Assembly (NCBI GenBank): GCA_046153945.1
Contig: JBJXFF010000097.1
Location: 1-64,000, forward strand
DNA: 64,000 bases
Source of the DNA: SXOA01 sp046153945
Lineage (GTDB): Bacteria > Planctomycetota > Planctomycetia > Pirellulales > Pirellulaceae
Reading direction: 5' to 3'
Positions 24,539-33,132 of this stretch are shown here, piece after piece; position 1 is the stretch's first letter; each line of letters opens with the position of its first letter. The notes under the pieces were generated by a model. It worked only from the letters and a program-made list of their open reading frames with translations. It did not search any database and was not told the DNA's origin. Both the position numbers and the translations under genes were made by a program.

Positions 24539-26620
24539 ATGAAGTTTGCTTTCGACCGATTGGTGCCTGTGATCGTCTTTGTAATTGGCGCACTTGCTCT
24601 CTGCTTGTGTTTGGCGACAGGTTCTCACGAACGAGTAGTTGTCGCTGCCCCTCCGGGCTCCAATCCGTTTCGCAATCGGGTGGAACTTCCCGAACTTCCG
24701 CCGGGGATGGAATGGTTCAACACCAAAAAGTCCATTTCCAAAGCGGATCTCAAGGGAAAATTCGTCCTCTTCGACTTCTGGACTTACTGTTGCATTAACT
24801 GCATGCACATTTTGCCGGAGCTTAAGAAGCTCGAGCAGAAGTATCCCAACGAGCTAGTAGTCATCGGTGTTCACTCCGCGAAGTTCGAGACCGAGAAGGA
24901 CAGCCAGAACATTCTTCAGGCCATGCTGCGGCACGAGGTCGAGCATTTGGTGGTCAACGACGCCCAGCACAAGCTTTGGGACTTTTATGGCGTCAATGTC
25001 TGGCCCACGCTTCTTCTCGTGGATCCCGAAGGGAAGGTGATCCATCGAGCCACCGGCGAATTCAAGGCAGCCGACGTAGCGAGATTCTTGGACACCGGGA
25101 TTTCATTCTATCGACAGAAGAAACTGCTGGATGAAAAGCCGTTTCCGATCGACCTGATCAAGGCCGCGAACACCCCGCTCCTGTTTCCCGGCAAGGTCCT
25201 GGCCGATGAGGCGGGCAGCCGCCTTTTCATCAGCGACAGCAATCACAACCGCATCGTCGTGACCACGCTCGATGGCAAGCTCATCGACACCATCGGCAGC
25301 GGCGCGATCGGCCGTGACGATGGCGAATTCAAGAAGGCTACGTTTAACCACCCGCAAGGCTGCGCACTGCATCAGGAAACGCTCTATGTCGCAGACACGG
25401 AAAATCACACCATCCGAAAAGTCGATTTGAAAGCCAAAACGGTAAAGACAATTGCCGGCACCGGAAAGCAGTCGGATCCACTGGTGATCCGGACCAAGCG
25501 AGGGCTTCCTCTCAAGGGGACATCTCTATCCAGCCCCTGGGACTTGTATATCCACAAGAATGACCTTTACATCGCCATGGCGGGGACTCACCAAATCTGG
25601 AAGATGAGCCTCTCGGAATCCGACATCGGCCCGTACGCCGGCAACGGCCGGGAGGACATTGTCGATGGCAAACTGCTGCCGAGATCCGCCGGTCAGCCCG
25701 GCTCTTCGTTCGCCCAGCCCAGCGGCTTGGGATCGGACGGCGAATGGCTTTACGTGGCGGATAGCGAGGGAAGCTCCATCCGGGCGGTTCCGCTCGATTC
25801 GTCCCAGGACGTGTTTACCGTGGTCGGTACCGCTGGGCGGGCAGATAACCGGCTGTTTGACTTCGGCGATTACGATGGCCCCCGGGACAAGGCCAAGTTC
25901 CAGCACTGCATCGGCGTCACTTATGCAGATGGCGCGATCTACGTGGCCGATACTTACAACAACGCCATTCGAGTCGTGGATCCGAAAACGGGCGAGACCA
26001 AGACGCTGGCGGGGATGGGACACAAGCGACCTGGAAATGACGACGTGGCGGGATCGTTCGACGAACCAGCCGGAGTTTCCTATGCCAAGGGAATTGTTTA
26101 CGTTGCCGACACGAACAACCATTCCATTCGCACGCTTGATTTGAATGCTCGGAAGATCGGCACCCTTAACATTGCTGGCCTGACCGCACCCAATCCGACG
26201 CAGGTGATCACCAAGCCATCGTTCGCCAAAGCGACCGAAAAAAAGTACAAGCTCGCCAACGTCAAACCTGGTTCCGGAGGCATTGCGCTGCACATCACTT
26301 TGAAACTCCCAGACGGCCTGGAGATAAATCAGGACGCTCCCATGTACTACTGGGTTGATTCGCCCCAGGCGAGCGGCCCCTTGGATCGCGCCGCGTTCGG
26401 CCGGAAAAAGCTCGCAATGCCGCAGGCGGAATTCGACGTAATCGTTCCCGTGACTGGAAAAGGGGAAGATTCCCTGGCCATTTCCCTCGACTATCTCTAC
26501 TGCCGCCATGGCGAAGAGGGCATCTGCAAGGCCGGGTCCGTCGTCTTCACGGTCCCGCTCAACGTCTCTGCCGGCGGCATCGGCAAGACGATGCAATTGG
26601 TGCATACCATTGAGGAATAA
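24539..26620 (+). CDS. NHLRC2-like thioredoxin / NHL-repeat protein
   Basis: A 693-aa protein in three parts. A membrane anchor or signal (about 8-30) is followed by a thioredoxin-fold domain (about 50-190) with active-site C85-I-N-C88 (in YCCINCMH). Six NHL beta-propeller repeats follow (about 210-545; repeated YVADTENHTIRKVD-type units), then a C-terminal beta-sandwich (about 560-693). The same layout is found in animal NHLRC2 and many bacterial homologues. It probably acts outside the cytoplasm in a redox or scaffold role; substrate unknown. It is downstream of a terminator, so it has its own promoter. Confidence 0.88.
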   Translation: MKFAFDRLVPVIVFVIGALALCLCLATGSHERVVVAAPPGSNPFRNRVELPELPPGMEWFNTKKSISKADLKGKFVLFDFWTYCCINCMHILPELKKLEQKYPNELVVIGVHSAKFETEKDSQNILQAMLRHEVEHLVVNDAQHKLWDFYGVNVWPTLLLVDPEGKVIHRATGEFKAADVARFLDTGISFYRQKKLLDEKPFPIDLIKAANTPLLFPGKVLADEAGSRLFISDSNHNRIVVTTLDGKLIDTIGSGAIGRDDGEFKKATFNHPQGCALHQETLYVADTENHTIRKVDLKAKTVKTIAGTGKQSDPLVIRTKRGLPLKGTSLSSPWDLYIHKNDLYIAMAGTHQIWKMSLSESDIGPYAGNGREDIVDGKLLPRSAGQPGSSFAQPSGLGSDGEWLYVADSEGSSIRAVPLDSSQDVFTVVGTAGRADNRLFDFGDYDGPRDKAKFQHCIGVTYADGAIYVADTYNNAIRVVDPKTGETKTLAGMGHKRPGNDDVAGSFDEPAGVSYAKGIVYVADTNNHSIRTLDLNARKIGTLNIAGLTAPNPTQVITKPSFAKATEKKYKLANVKPGSGGIALHITLKLPDGLEINQDAPMYYWVDSPQASGPLDRAAFGRKKLAMPQAEFDVIVPVTGKGEDSLAISLDYLYCRHGEEGICKAGSVVFTVPLNVSAGGIGKTMQLVHTIEE

Positions 26621-26641
26621 GAAATTCGGAGCAACTGTTAC

Positions 26642-27274
26642 ATGTCCAAGTGGCGTCCATCGCAGAAACTACTGGACAAGCTGAAGCGGGCGAGCAAAAC
26701 AATCGCGAACGAGAATGACCACTTACCGCACGCCCGCGACATCCATAAAGTTGACCCTTTTACCGGCGATACACCGTTGCACGCCGCCGTTAGGGACGAA
26801 TCTCTGAAAGAGTTGAATCATTTGATCCGCCAGGGGGCAAATCTCAATGCAGTTGATGAAGATGGCTTAACTCCCTTGATGTGCGCTTGTTCGTGGGGAG
26901 GCGTCAAGGGAATGAAAGTGGCGATCCGGCTGATCAACGCAGGCGCCGACGTAAACTTTGTCCGAGTGGACGATGAGATGACCGCGCTCTGTTTTGCCGC
27001 TTGCGATTCCCGGCCGGAAGTGATCCAGGCGCTGCTGGATCGCGGTGCCCAGGTGGAAGGCCCCCCTGGAGCCGAGCAAACCCCAGTGATGCTCGCTGCT
27101 CGCGAAAATAATGTGGAGGCGATCAAACAGCTTGTTGCCGCCGGAGCCGACGTCAATCGTCCCTGCCAATTGCCATGGGCGGTTGGCCGCACTGCCGAAT
27201 GGCTCGCTGAACAGGAGGGCGCTCGCCAGGCTTCCGTTTATCTGCGAAGCCTGCGTAAGGGCTCCAGGACCTAG
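26642..27274 (+). CDS. Ankyrin-repeat protein
   Basis: A 210-aa cytoplasmic protein with about four ankyrin repeats: TPLHAAVRDESLKELNHLIRQGANLNA, TPLMCACSWGG..., TALCFAACDSRPEVIQALLDRGA, TPVMLAARENNVEAIKQLVAAGADVN. Such repeats bind other proteins; partner unknown. It starts 21 bases after the NHLRC2-like gene and may be co-transcribed with it. Confidence 0.87.
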   Translation: MSKWRPSQKLLDKLKRASKTIANENDHLPHARDIHKVDPFTGDTPLHAAVRDESLKELNHLIRQGANLNAVDEDGLTPLMCACSWGGVKGMKVAIRLINAGADVNFVRVDDEMTALCFAACDSRPEVIQALLDRGAQVEGPPGAEQTPVMLAARENNVEAIKQLVAAGADVNRPCQLPWAVGRTAEWLAEQEGARQASVYLRSLRKGSRT

Positions 27275-27293
27275 CAGAGACCTTTCTCTCGAC

Positions 27294-27322
27294 TTTACAG
27301 CCCCCCGAATTTGGCTCACAAT
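27294..27322 (+). promoter_or_regulatory. Promoter of greA
   Basis: TTTACA (27294-27299), 17-base spacer, CACAAT (27317-27322): 5/6 and 4/6 matches with ideal spacing. It lies just after the ankyrin gene and before the leader terminator, so transcripts would begin near 27329. Confidence 0.55.
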
Positions 27323-27347
27323 AGAATCTTGAAAATCTGGAATCCTC

Positions 27348-27378
27348 ATGCGGCCTCCCTTGGAGGTCGCATTTTTTT
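27348..27378 (+). terminator. Leader terminator / attenuator in front of greA
   Basis: ATGCGGCCTCC (27348-27358), loop CTT, GGAGGTCGCAT (27362-27372), then T7. One pair is G-U in RNA. It sits 22 bases before the greA start and downstream of the promoter candidate, so it should cut short many greA transcripts. Confidence 0.8.
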
Positions 27379-27399
27379 GTCTGCTGGGAGTTTGCGACC

Positions 27400-27891
27400 A
27401 TGGACGATTTTGTACCGATGACGCGGGCCGGCTTTAACAAGCTCAAAGCCGATATGGAACGGATGGAGGGGACGGAAATGCCCGCCATTGCCGAGAAGAT
27501 CAGCGCCGCCCGGGCGGAAGGGGATCTGAAGGAGAACGCGGAGTATCACGCCCAGCGGGAAGCTCAGGGTTTGCTCCAGGCCCGGATCAATCTGCTCAAA
27601 TCCAAGCTCTCCAAGGCCAACATCATCGACCCCTCCACGCTCCCCAAGGATCAGGTCTCCTTCGGAGCCACAGTAGTGGTCAAAGACGTTGATCTTGGCG
27701 ACGAGGAAGAATACACCCTCGTCGGCTCGGGGGAAGAGGACTACAACTGCGGCCGCATTCTTGTCACCAGCCCTCTCGGCCAAGGACTCCTCGGCAAAAA
27801 AATCGGCGAAACGGCTACCATCCCCGCTCCCAAGGGCTCCTACGACTTGGAAGTCGTTGCCATCCGGTTTGATTTTCTGGAAGGGGAATGA
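27400..27891 (+). CDS. greA: Transcription elongation factor GreA
   Basis: A 163-aa factor that enters the RNA polymerase secondary channel and stimulates cleavage of backtracked RNA. The N-terminal coiled coil carries the acidic tip AEGDLKENAEYH (Asp and Glu conserved). The C-terminal FKBP-like domain follows (GATVVVKDVD... TSPLGQGLLGKKIGETATIPAP). Length is standard. An intrinsic terminator in its short leader suggests control by premature termination, as in E. coli. Confidence 0.95.
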   Translation: MDDFVPMTRAGFNKLKADMERMEGTEMPAIAEKISAARAEGDLKENAEYHAQREAQGLLQARINLLKSKLSKANIIDPSTLPKDQVSFGATVVVKDVDLGDEEEYTLVGSGEEDYNCGRILVTSPLGQGLLGKKIGETATIPAPKGSYDLEVVAIRFDFLEGE

Positions 27892-28280
27892 GTTCCTTCC
27901 GCTGGCACACCACTTGCAATTACCGGTGGCAGCCAGTCGTAGCTTGGAACCTGCGGCTGGCTGATTCGCCAATTCGCTTGGGGCCGGAACAGAGCAGAGG
28001 CCGCCGGGGCCGGTTTGAGAATGAGGCAGTGGCGGCTCGCAAGCGCACAGAGAAGCCTTAGGAACAGAGACTAAGGCAGGACCAGGAAGAAGGTTACGGC
28101 GAAAGAGGGAGGCCGGGAGTTGCCCAGCAATTCCCATACAGCATCAGGCGAGTGAGGTTTGGCTTCGGCTGGCCTCCCTCGCCTGTTCTGTTTCTTGTGT
28201 AGCGATATTGAGCACCTGTTGCGAAACAGTACAGGCGACCCCCGCTGTTCTGCCGCCTCTTCAAACCTGAAAATAGCCCC
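27892..28280. other. Gene-free region with competing hairpins
   Basis: No gene is supported. GGCCTCCCTC (28171-28180) can pair with GAGGGAGGCC (28105-28114), while the overlapping CTCGCCTG (28178-28185) pairs with CAGGCGAG (28145-28152). Both cannot form fully at once, so the leader of the next gene may switch between two folds. Confidence 0.45.
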
Positions 28281-29120
28281 ATGCTTCTGGGCTACAACAC
28301 CAACGGGCTCGCCCATCACGACCCTTTCGAGGCCTTGGCGCTTCTGGCGGAGATTGGCTACGAGAGCGTGGCGCTGACGCTGGACCACGGGCCACTCAAT
28401 CCCTTCTCCGACGACTGGCCGCGGCAGCGCTCTCGCCTAAGAGGGGCTCTCGATGGCACGGGGATGAAGTCGGTGATTGAAACCGGCGCGAGGTTTCTGC
28501 TAGACCGCCATGTAAAGCATGAGCCGACATTGGTTTCCAAAGACCCCGCTGATCGTCAGCGCCGCATCACGTTCCTGCAGACTGCTATCGATGCGGCTGA
28601 ATTCCTCGGCAGCGACTGTGTCTCCCTTTGGTCTGGAGTAGTTCGTGATGAGGATGCGAAGGAGTCGGAAATCTGGAACCGCCTCGATTCTTCGTTACGT
28701 CAGGTGCTCGATTACGCCCACAGCCGAGGCGTCGTCCTTGGCTTTGAACCAGAGCCGGGGATGTTCATCGATGCCATGGACTGCTTGGCCGCGTTACTCC
28801 AGCGGCTGAATGCTCCGCATTTGAAGTTGACACTCGACGTTGGCCATCTTCATTGCCAGAAAGAGACTCCCGTCGCCGACTACATCTCTCGCTGGAGCGA
28901 CATGATCGTCAACGTTCACATTGAGGACATGCGAGCAGGAATGCACGAACACCTGATGTTCGGCGAAGGAGAAATGGATTTTCCCCCCATCCTCGCGGCG
29001 CTTCGGCAGTTCCACTACCGCGGCGGCGTCCACGTCGAACTCTCCCGCCACAGCCATGAAGGACCGACAGCCGCCCGAAGAGCGTACAAGTTCCTGGCTC
29101 CACTCCTGGCAGGAGAGTAG
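28281..29120 (+). CDS. Sugar phosphate isomerase/epimerase-like TIM barrel
   Basis: A 279-aa cytoplasmic member of the xylose-isomerase-like TIM-barrel superfamily. Likely metal ligands are in GFEPEPG, TLDVGHLHC, VNVHIEDM and HVELSRHSHEG. In planctomycetes a TIM-barrel gene and a nucleotide-pyrophosphatase gene often sit together in clusters of the Ebo type. Here the phosphodiesterase gene follows after 71 bases, but eboA-D homologues are not in the window, so the assignment stays general. Confidence 0.84.
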   Translation: MLLGYNTNGLAHHDPFEALALLAEIGYESVALTLDHGPLNPFSDDWPRQRSRLRGALDGTGMKSVIETGARFLLDRHVKHEPTLVSKDPADRQRRITFLQTAIDAAEFLGSDCVSLWSGVVRDEDAKESEIWNRLDSSLRQVLDYAHSRGVVLGFEPEPGMFIDAMDCLAALLQRLNAPHLKLTLDVGHLHCQKETPVADYISRWSDMIVNVHIEDMRAGMHEHLMFGEGEMDFPPILAALRQFHYRGGVHVELSRHSHEGPTAARRAYKFLAPLLAGE

Positions 29121-29151
29121 TGGATAGTGAATAGTGGTTGGTGGGTAGTGA
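29116..29151. repeat. Heptad repeat family A
   Basis: AGTAGTGGATAGTGAATAGT followed by GGTTGGTGGGTAGTGA units, overlapping the stop codon of the TIM-barrel gene. A pyrimidine-rich hexamer-type stretch (29152-29190) continues to the next start codon. Confidence 0.68.
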
Positions 29152-29191
29152 CGATCTCTCTTACTCTTACTCCTCCTAATCCCCTCCTCCC

Positions 29192-30508
29192 ATGCCCCAC
29201 GTCATCCTCCTCTCCGTCCCCGGCCTCCGCTCCGCCGACCTCGCCTCGATGCCGAACCTTTCCCAGCTCACGGCAGCGGGGGACAAAGCCACGCTCACCC
29301 CGAGCTTTCCCGCCGTCACTTGGCCCGTTCAGGCCAACATGCTCACCGGCAAACTGCCGAAGGAGCATGGCGTCATCGCCAACGGTTTCTATTGGCGGGA
29401 CAAGCAGGAAGTGGAGATGTGGACCGCCTGGAACGACAAAATCACCGCTCCGCAAATCTGGGACTTGCTCCACCAGAAGGATCCCAAACTGACGAGCGCC
29501 GTCTGGTTCCCCATGCTCAGCAAAGGGTGCGGTGCCGACTACATCTGTATGCCCGCCCCGATCCACAACCCCGACGGCAGCGAATCGCTCTGGTGCTACA
29601 CCAAGCCGGTCGAACTCTACGGCACATTGCGCGATACCTTCGGCCACTTCCCGCTGATGAATTTCTGGGGCCCGATGACGAACATCAAGGCCACCGCCTG
29701 GATCTGCGACTCCGCCGGCTATGCGATGCAGCAGTTCCGCCCCAATTTCTGTTACATCTATTTGCCCCACCTGGACTATGCCGCCCAGCGAACCGGCCCC
29801 GACAGCCCGACGGCTCAAAAGGCTCTGGCCGAACTCGACGAAGTCATCGGCAAATTGGCCACACAAGCGGAACAAGCCTTTGTCGGCGAAAAACCGCTCT
29901 GGCTCGTCGCCAGCGAATACACGATCACTCCAGTCGATCACGTTACTTTTCCCAACCGTTTGCTCCGCCAGGCAGGCCTTTTGGAAGTGAAAGATCAAGG
30001 GGGAGAACTCATCGACTTCCAAAGCAGCAAAGCCTGGGCCCTGGTCGATCATCAATTCTCCCACGTTTTCGTGAAAAAAGCGGACCCCGCCACGATTCAA
30101 ACCGTGGTCCAGATTTTCCGCGGGCAGGAAGGAATCGCCGAAGTCCTCGCCGGCCACGATCGGGCCAAGTACGGTCTCGATCACGAGCGGGCCGGCGAAG
30201 TCATTCTCATTTCCACTCCTAATAGTTGGCAGGCGTATTACTACTGGCTATACGATGCCAAGGCCCCCAAATTCGCCCGCACCGTCGATATCCACAACAA
30301 GCCCGGCTACGACCCCGTCGAACTCCACTTCGACATGGCGACCAAGAGCATTCCGCTCGACGCTTCACTCGTCAGAGGCTCCCATGGCGCACCCGCCGCG
30401 AGCGACGCCCAGCGGGGCGTGATGCTTAGTTCTCAGCGAGGTATTATGAGCGATCAGGTGAAGGACACCGACGTTTGCGGTCTGGTGCTGAAACAATTTG
30501 GAGCATGA
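29192..30508 (+). CDS. Alkaline phosphatase superfamily nucleotide pyrophosphatase/phosphodiesterase
   Basis: A 438-aa protein of the type I phosphodiesterase/nucleotide pyrophosphatase family. SVPGLRSADLASMPNLSQL and PSFPAVTWPVQANMLTGKLPKEHGVIAN hold the metal Asp-equivalent region and the Thr nucleophile. LPHLDYAAQRTGPDS carries Asp and usually His ligands. The later SDHG motif is replaced by SEYTITPVDHV, so one metal site may be altered. No signal peptide. Its stop overlaps the next gene's start (ATGATGA), so the two are probably translated together. Confidence 0.84.
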   Translation: MPHVILLSVPGLRSADLASMPNLSQLTAAGDKATLTPSFPAVTWPVQANMLTGKLPKEHGVIANGFYWRDKQEVEMWTAWNDKITAPQIWDLLHQKDPKLTSAVWFPMLSKGCGADYICMPAPIHNPDGSESLWCYTKPVELYGTLRDTFGHFPLMNFWGPMTNIKATAWICDSAGYAMQQFRPNFCYIYLPHLDYAAQRTGPDSPTAQKALAELDEVIGKLATQAEQAFVGEKPLWLVASEYTITPVDHVTFPNRLLRQAGLLEVKDQGGELIDFQSSKAWALVDHQFSHVFVKKADPATIQTVVQIFRGQEGIAEVLAGHDRAKYGLDHERAGEVILISTPNSWQAYYYWLYDAKAPKFARTVDIHNKPGYDPVELHFDMATKSIPLDASLVRGSHGAPAASDAQRGVMLSSQRGIMSDQVKDTDVCGLVLKQFGA

Positions 30509-31839
30509 TGAACATGAAGACATTGGCGTTGCTTTCCGTTTTCGCGGCGTTTTTTGTTCTAGTGTCAACTGTGTGGGCGCAAGATCGCGAGACCAAAGTC
30601 CGCAACGACCGTAAGAACGTCGAGGATGCGGGGCGGTGGATCTACAACGATCTTCCCAAGGGAATCGCCGAGGCCAAGCAGACCGGCAAGCCGTTGCTTG
30701 TGATTTTCCGCTGCATTCCTTGCGAGGCTTGTGCCCAGCTTGATTCGCAGGTGGTAGCGAAGGACTCGACCGTGCAAAAGCTGCTCGACGAATTCGTCCG
30801 GGTCCGTATTGTGCATGCCAACGGGATGGACTTGTCCCTCTTTCAATTCGATTATGACCAGTCGATGGCCGCTTTCTTCTTGAATGCGGACATGACGATT
30901 TATGGCCGCTTCGGCACGCGGTCGGATCAGACGGAGTCGGATGCCGATGTCTCTGTCGAAGGTTTTGGGGCCGCGCTGAAAGGAGCCCTCGCGCTGCATA
31001 AGGCCTACCCGGCAAACAAGGCCCTCTTTGCGGCCAAGCGAGGAACCGAAGTGCCGATCAAAGTTCCCGAGGAGTTTCCCAACCTCAAGGGAAAATATGG
31101 CTCCAAGCTCAATTACGAAGGGAAAGTCGTTCAGAGTTGCATCCACTGCCATCAGGTGGGCGAGAGCGTCCGACTGGTAAACCGCAAGCCGGGAAAGCCC
31201 CTGGCGGAGGAAGTGCTGTATCCCTACCCGCATCCGAAAATCCTCGGCCTCATCATGGACCCCAAAGAAATGGCCCGGGTGCAGGAAGTAACGCGGGATT
31301 CGGAGGCAGAGAAATTCGGCTTTAAGGCTGGAGACGACATTCTTTCTCTCGCCGGTCAGCCGCTCCTCTCCATCGGTGACTTTCAGTGGGTTTTGCACAA
31401 CGCGGGCAAAACCGACAGGCTCGACGCGGAAGTGCTGCGTGACGGAAAGAAAATCCCGCTCTTGCTCAGGCTCTCGGCTGGCTGGCGACAGAAGGGAGAC
31501 ATCTCTTGGCGGGCCACGTCGTGGGATCTCCGCCGCATGGCGACGGGTGGATTGCTATTGGGACCGCTGACAGATGACGAACGAAAGTCCGCGAAGCTCA
31601 CAGAAAATGCGCTGGCACTCCGCATCAAGCACGCCGGCGAATACGGAGAGCATGCCGCCGCCAAGAACGCTGGATTCCGCAAAGGAGATATCCTCGTCGA
31701 ACTTGACGGATCCTCCGCGCCGCTCACTGAATCCGAACTGTTAGTCGCCATGATGAACGGCAAAAAACCGGGCGACAAAGTTTCCGCCGTTGTGTTGCGC
31801 GAGGGAAAGCGAATTGAGTTGAAACTGCCCATTCAATAA
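30505..31839 (+). CDS. Exported thioredoxin-like / mono-haem / double-PDZ protein
   Basis: A 444-aa protein with a Sec signal (about 1-25, ending VWAQ). The first domain is thioredoxin-like with a three-Cys segment C70-IP-C73-EA-C76. A c-type haem site C212-IH-C215-H216 follows. Two PDZ domains come after it (about 235-325: EVTRDSEAEKFGFKAGDDILSLAGQP; about 355-444: KNAGFRKGDILVELDGSSAPL). It should be periplasmic or surface-facing. PDZ domains suggest binding of peptide tails; the haem suggests a redox sensor or electron carrier. Function not established. Confidence 0.85.
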   Translation: MMNMKTLALLSVFAAFFVLVSTVWAQDRETKVRNDRKNVEDAGRWIYNDLPKGIAEAKQTGKPLLVIFRCIPCEACAQLDSQVVAKDSTVQKLLDEFVRVRIVHANGMDLSLFQFDYDQSMAAFFLNADMTIYGRFGTRSDQTESDADVSVEGFGAALKGALALHKAYPANKALFAAKRGTEVPIKVPEEFPNLKGKYGSKLNYEGKVVQSCIHCHQVGESVRLVNRKPGKPLAEEVLYPYPHPKILGLIMDPKEMARVQEVTRDSEAEKFGFKAGDDILSLAGQPLLSIGDFQWVLHNAGKTDRLDAEVLRDGKKIPLLLRLSAGWRQKGDISWRATSWDLRRMATGGLLLGPLTDDERKSAKLTENALALRIKHAGEYGEHAAAKNAGFRKGDILVELDGSSAPLTESELLVAMMNGKKPGDKVSAVVLREGKRIELKLPIQ

Positions 31840-31842
31840 AGC

Positions 31843-32934
31843 CTACCCCACTGCTGCCGCCAGCGCAATTGCTCCATGCACCACGGCCATCTCGCCCAGC
31901 GCTGCCGGCACTAGCCGGAATGAGCCGGCGAGGGGCGGAAAGATGTAGCGGGCGACTTCGGAGCGGAGGGGTGCAAAGAAAAACGGCTCACCGATGAGGG
32001 AGACGCCGCCGCCGACCACCACAACTTCCGGGGCGACGATGGTGACGACCTGGGCGATGGCCCAGCCGAGGACTTGGCAAGCATGGTCCATCACTTCGCA
32101 GGCAATCTCATTCCCCTCGGCCGCCGACTGAGCGACCGCTTTGGCCGTCAGGTTTTCCGCGTTGCCGCCGCAGCGGGCGAGCAGGTCGGAGATGTATTCC
32201 TCTTCTGTTCGTTTCTGGTCGGCGATGCGGCTGCGGACTTCGTCTTTCAATGAACGGCGAACCGTACGCGGACTTGAAATATCAGGGGGCTCACTCCCCC
32301 CGCTCGCCATGCTTCGCTCGAGATACTTCCGTAGCGAATCGAGTGGACGAGAAACCTGCCCGGTAATCCGAGCTGCGGCGGCACCAGCGATGGCGGGGCC
32401 CGCGCAGAGGGACTCCACAGTCAACTCCGGGCGGTCTTCGTGCAGACCAGGACGGAGATGGCCGATTTCCGCCACTGCCGGGCGGCCCGCGCCGTGCAAT
32501 TTGCCGCCAATGACCAGCCCACCGCCCACGCCAGTTCCGACCGTGATGTAGAATACGCTCTCGGCTCCCTTCCCCGCGCCGAAGCGAGCTTCCGCGAGGG
32601 ACGCCACGTCGCAATCATTGCCAAGCACCGTCGGAACTCCCAGCGTCTCTTTGCACCAGGCTGCCAGCGGAAAATTGTCCCACCCTTCCACCTGATGGCT
32701 CTTCGTCACCTTGCCGCGGGCCGCATCCACCGGCCCCCCAAAACCGATCCCAACCCGCTCAATCTTGTGCTTCTGAGCGAGGGCAGTCGCCGATTTCTCA
32801 ATCTGTTCCAGGATGCCAGGCGCTCCGCGGGCAATATCAATGTCATGCCGGGCAAACGCCGCAAATTCGGCTCCGTCTCCCTTGCCAACCCCCAGTTGCA
32901 GTTTGGTGCCGCCGATTTCAATGCCGAGGAACAT
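31843..32934 (-). CDS. ROK family sugar kinase with repeat insertion
   Basis: A 363-aa ATP-dependent sugar kinase of the ROK family (glucokinase-like). N-terminal IEIGGTKLQLGVG is the phosphate-binding loop; VGTGVGGGLVIGGKL and AEIGHLRPG are family signatures. The Cys-rich zinc motif of classic ROK proteins is missing. The insert ASGGSEPPDIS at about residues 210-220 is encoded by a dispersed 28-bp palindrome (32281-32308) and is not part of the ROK fold. Start ATG 32934; the longer open frame upstream translates family-A repeats. Confidence 0.85.
   Translation of the reverse strand: MFLGIEIGGTKLQLGVGKGDGAEFAAFARHDIDIARGAPGILEQIEKSATALAQKHKIERVGIGFGGPVDAARGKVTKSHQVEGWDNFPLAAWCKETLGVPTVLGNDCDVASLAEARFGAGKGAESVFYITVGTGVGGGLVIGGKLHGAGRPAVAEIGHLRPGLHEDRPELTVESLCAGPAIAGAAAARITGQVSRPLDSLRKYLERSMASGGSEPPDISSPRTVRRSLKDEVRSRIADQKRTEEEYISDLLARCGGNAENLTAKAVAQSAAEGNEIACEVMDHACQVLGWAIAQVVTIVAPEVVVVGGGVSLIGEPFFFAPLRSEVARYIFPPLAGSFRLVPAALGEMAVVHGAIALAAAVG
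32281..32308. repeat. 28-bp palindromic element inside the ROK gene
   Basis: Matches the element at 63423-63450 in 26 of 28 positions (reverse orientation on the plus strand). It is in frame on the minus strand and encodes ASGGSEPPDI. Confidence 0.85.
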
Positions 32935-32946
32935 GGGGGGGAAGGA

Positions 32947-33060
32947 AGTGGGTAGTGGGTAGTGGATTGTGGATAGTGGATAGTGAGTAGCTGTCAGTTG
33001 GCAGGACGCCAAATACCAACGACTGATCACTATTCACTATCCACTACCCACTATTCCACT
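32947..33060. repeat. Facing heptad arrays, family A
   Basis: Left arm 32947-32990 reads AGTGGGT, AGTGGGT, AGTGGAT, TGTGGAT, AGTGGAT, AGTGAGT. Right arm 33027-33060 runs in the opposite sense (TCACTAT, TCACTAT, CCACTAC, CCACTAT). They flank 36 bases and could form a long imperfect hairpin in the leader of the ROK kinase gene. Confidence 0.8.
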
Positions 33061-33132
33061 GCCAGCACGGGGCCTGCATGGACAGCCTGTTAAGTGGGGC
33101 CTAAACTCGACGGTTAAGCTAGTGAGCTCTCC

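Noticed and set aside
32935..33030. N-terminal extension of the ROK kinase
   Set aside because: The extra residues (THYPLSTIHYPLPT) are translated family-A repeats; the family fold starts at ATG 32934.
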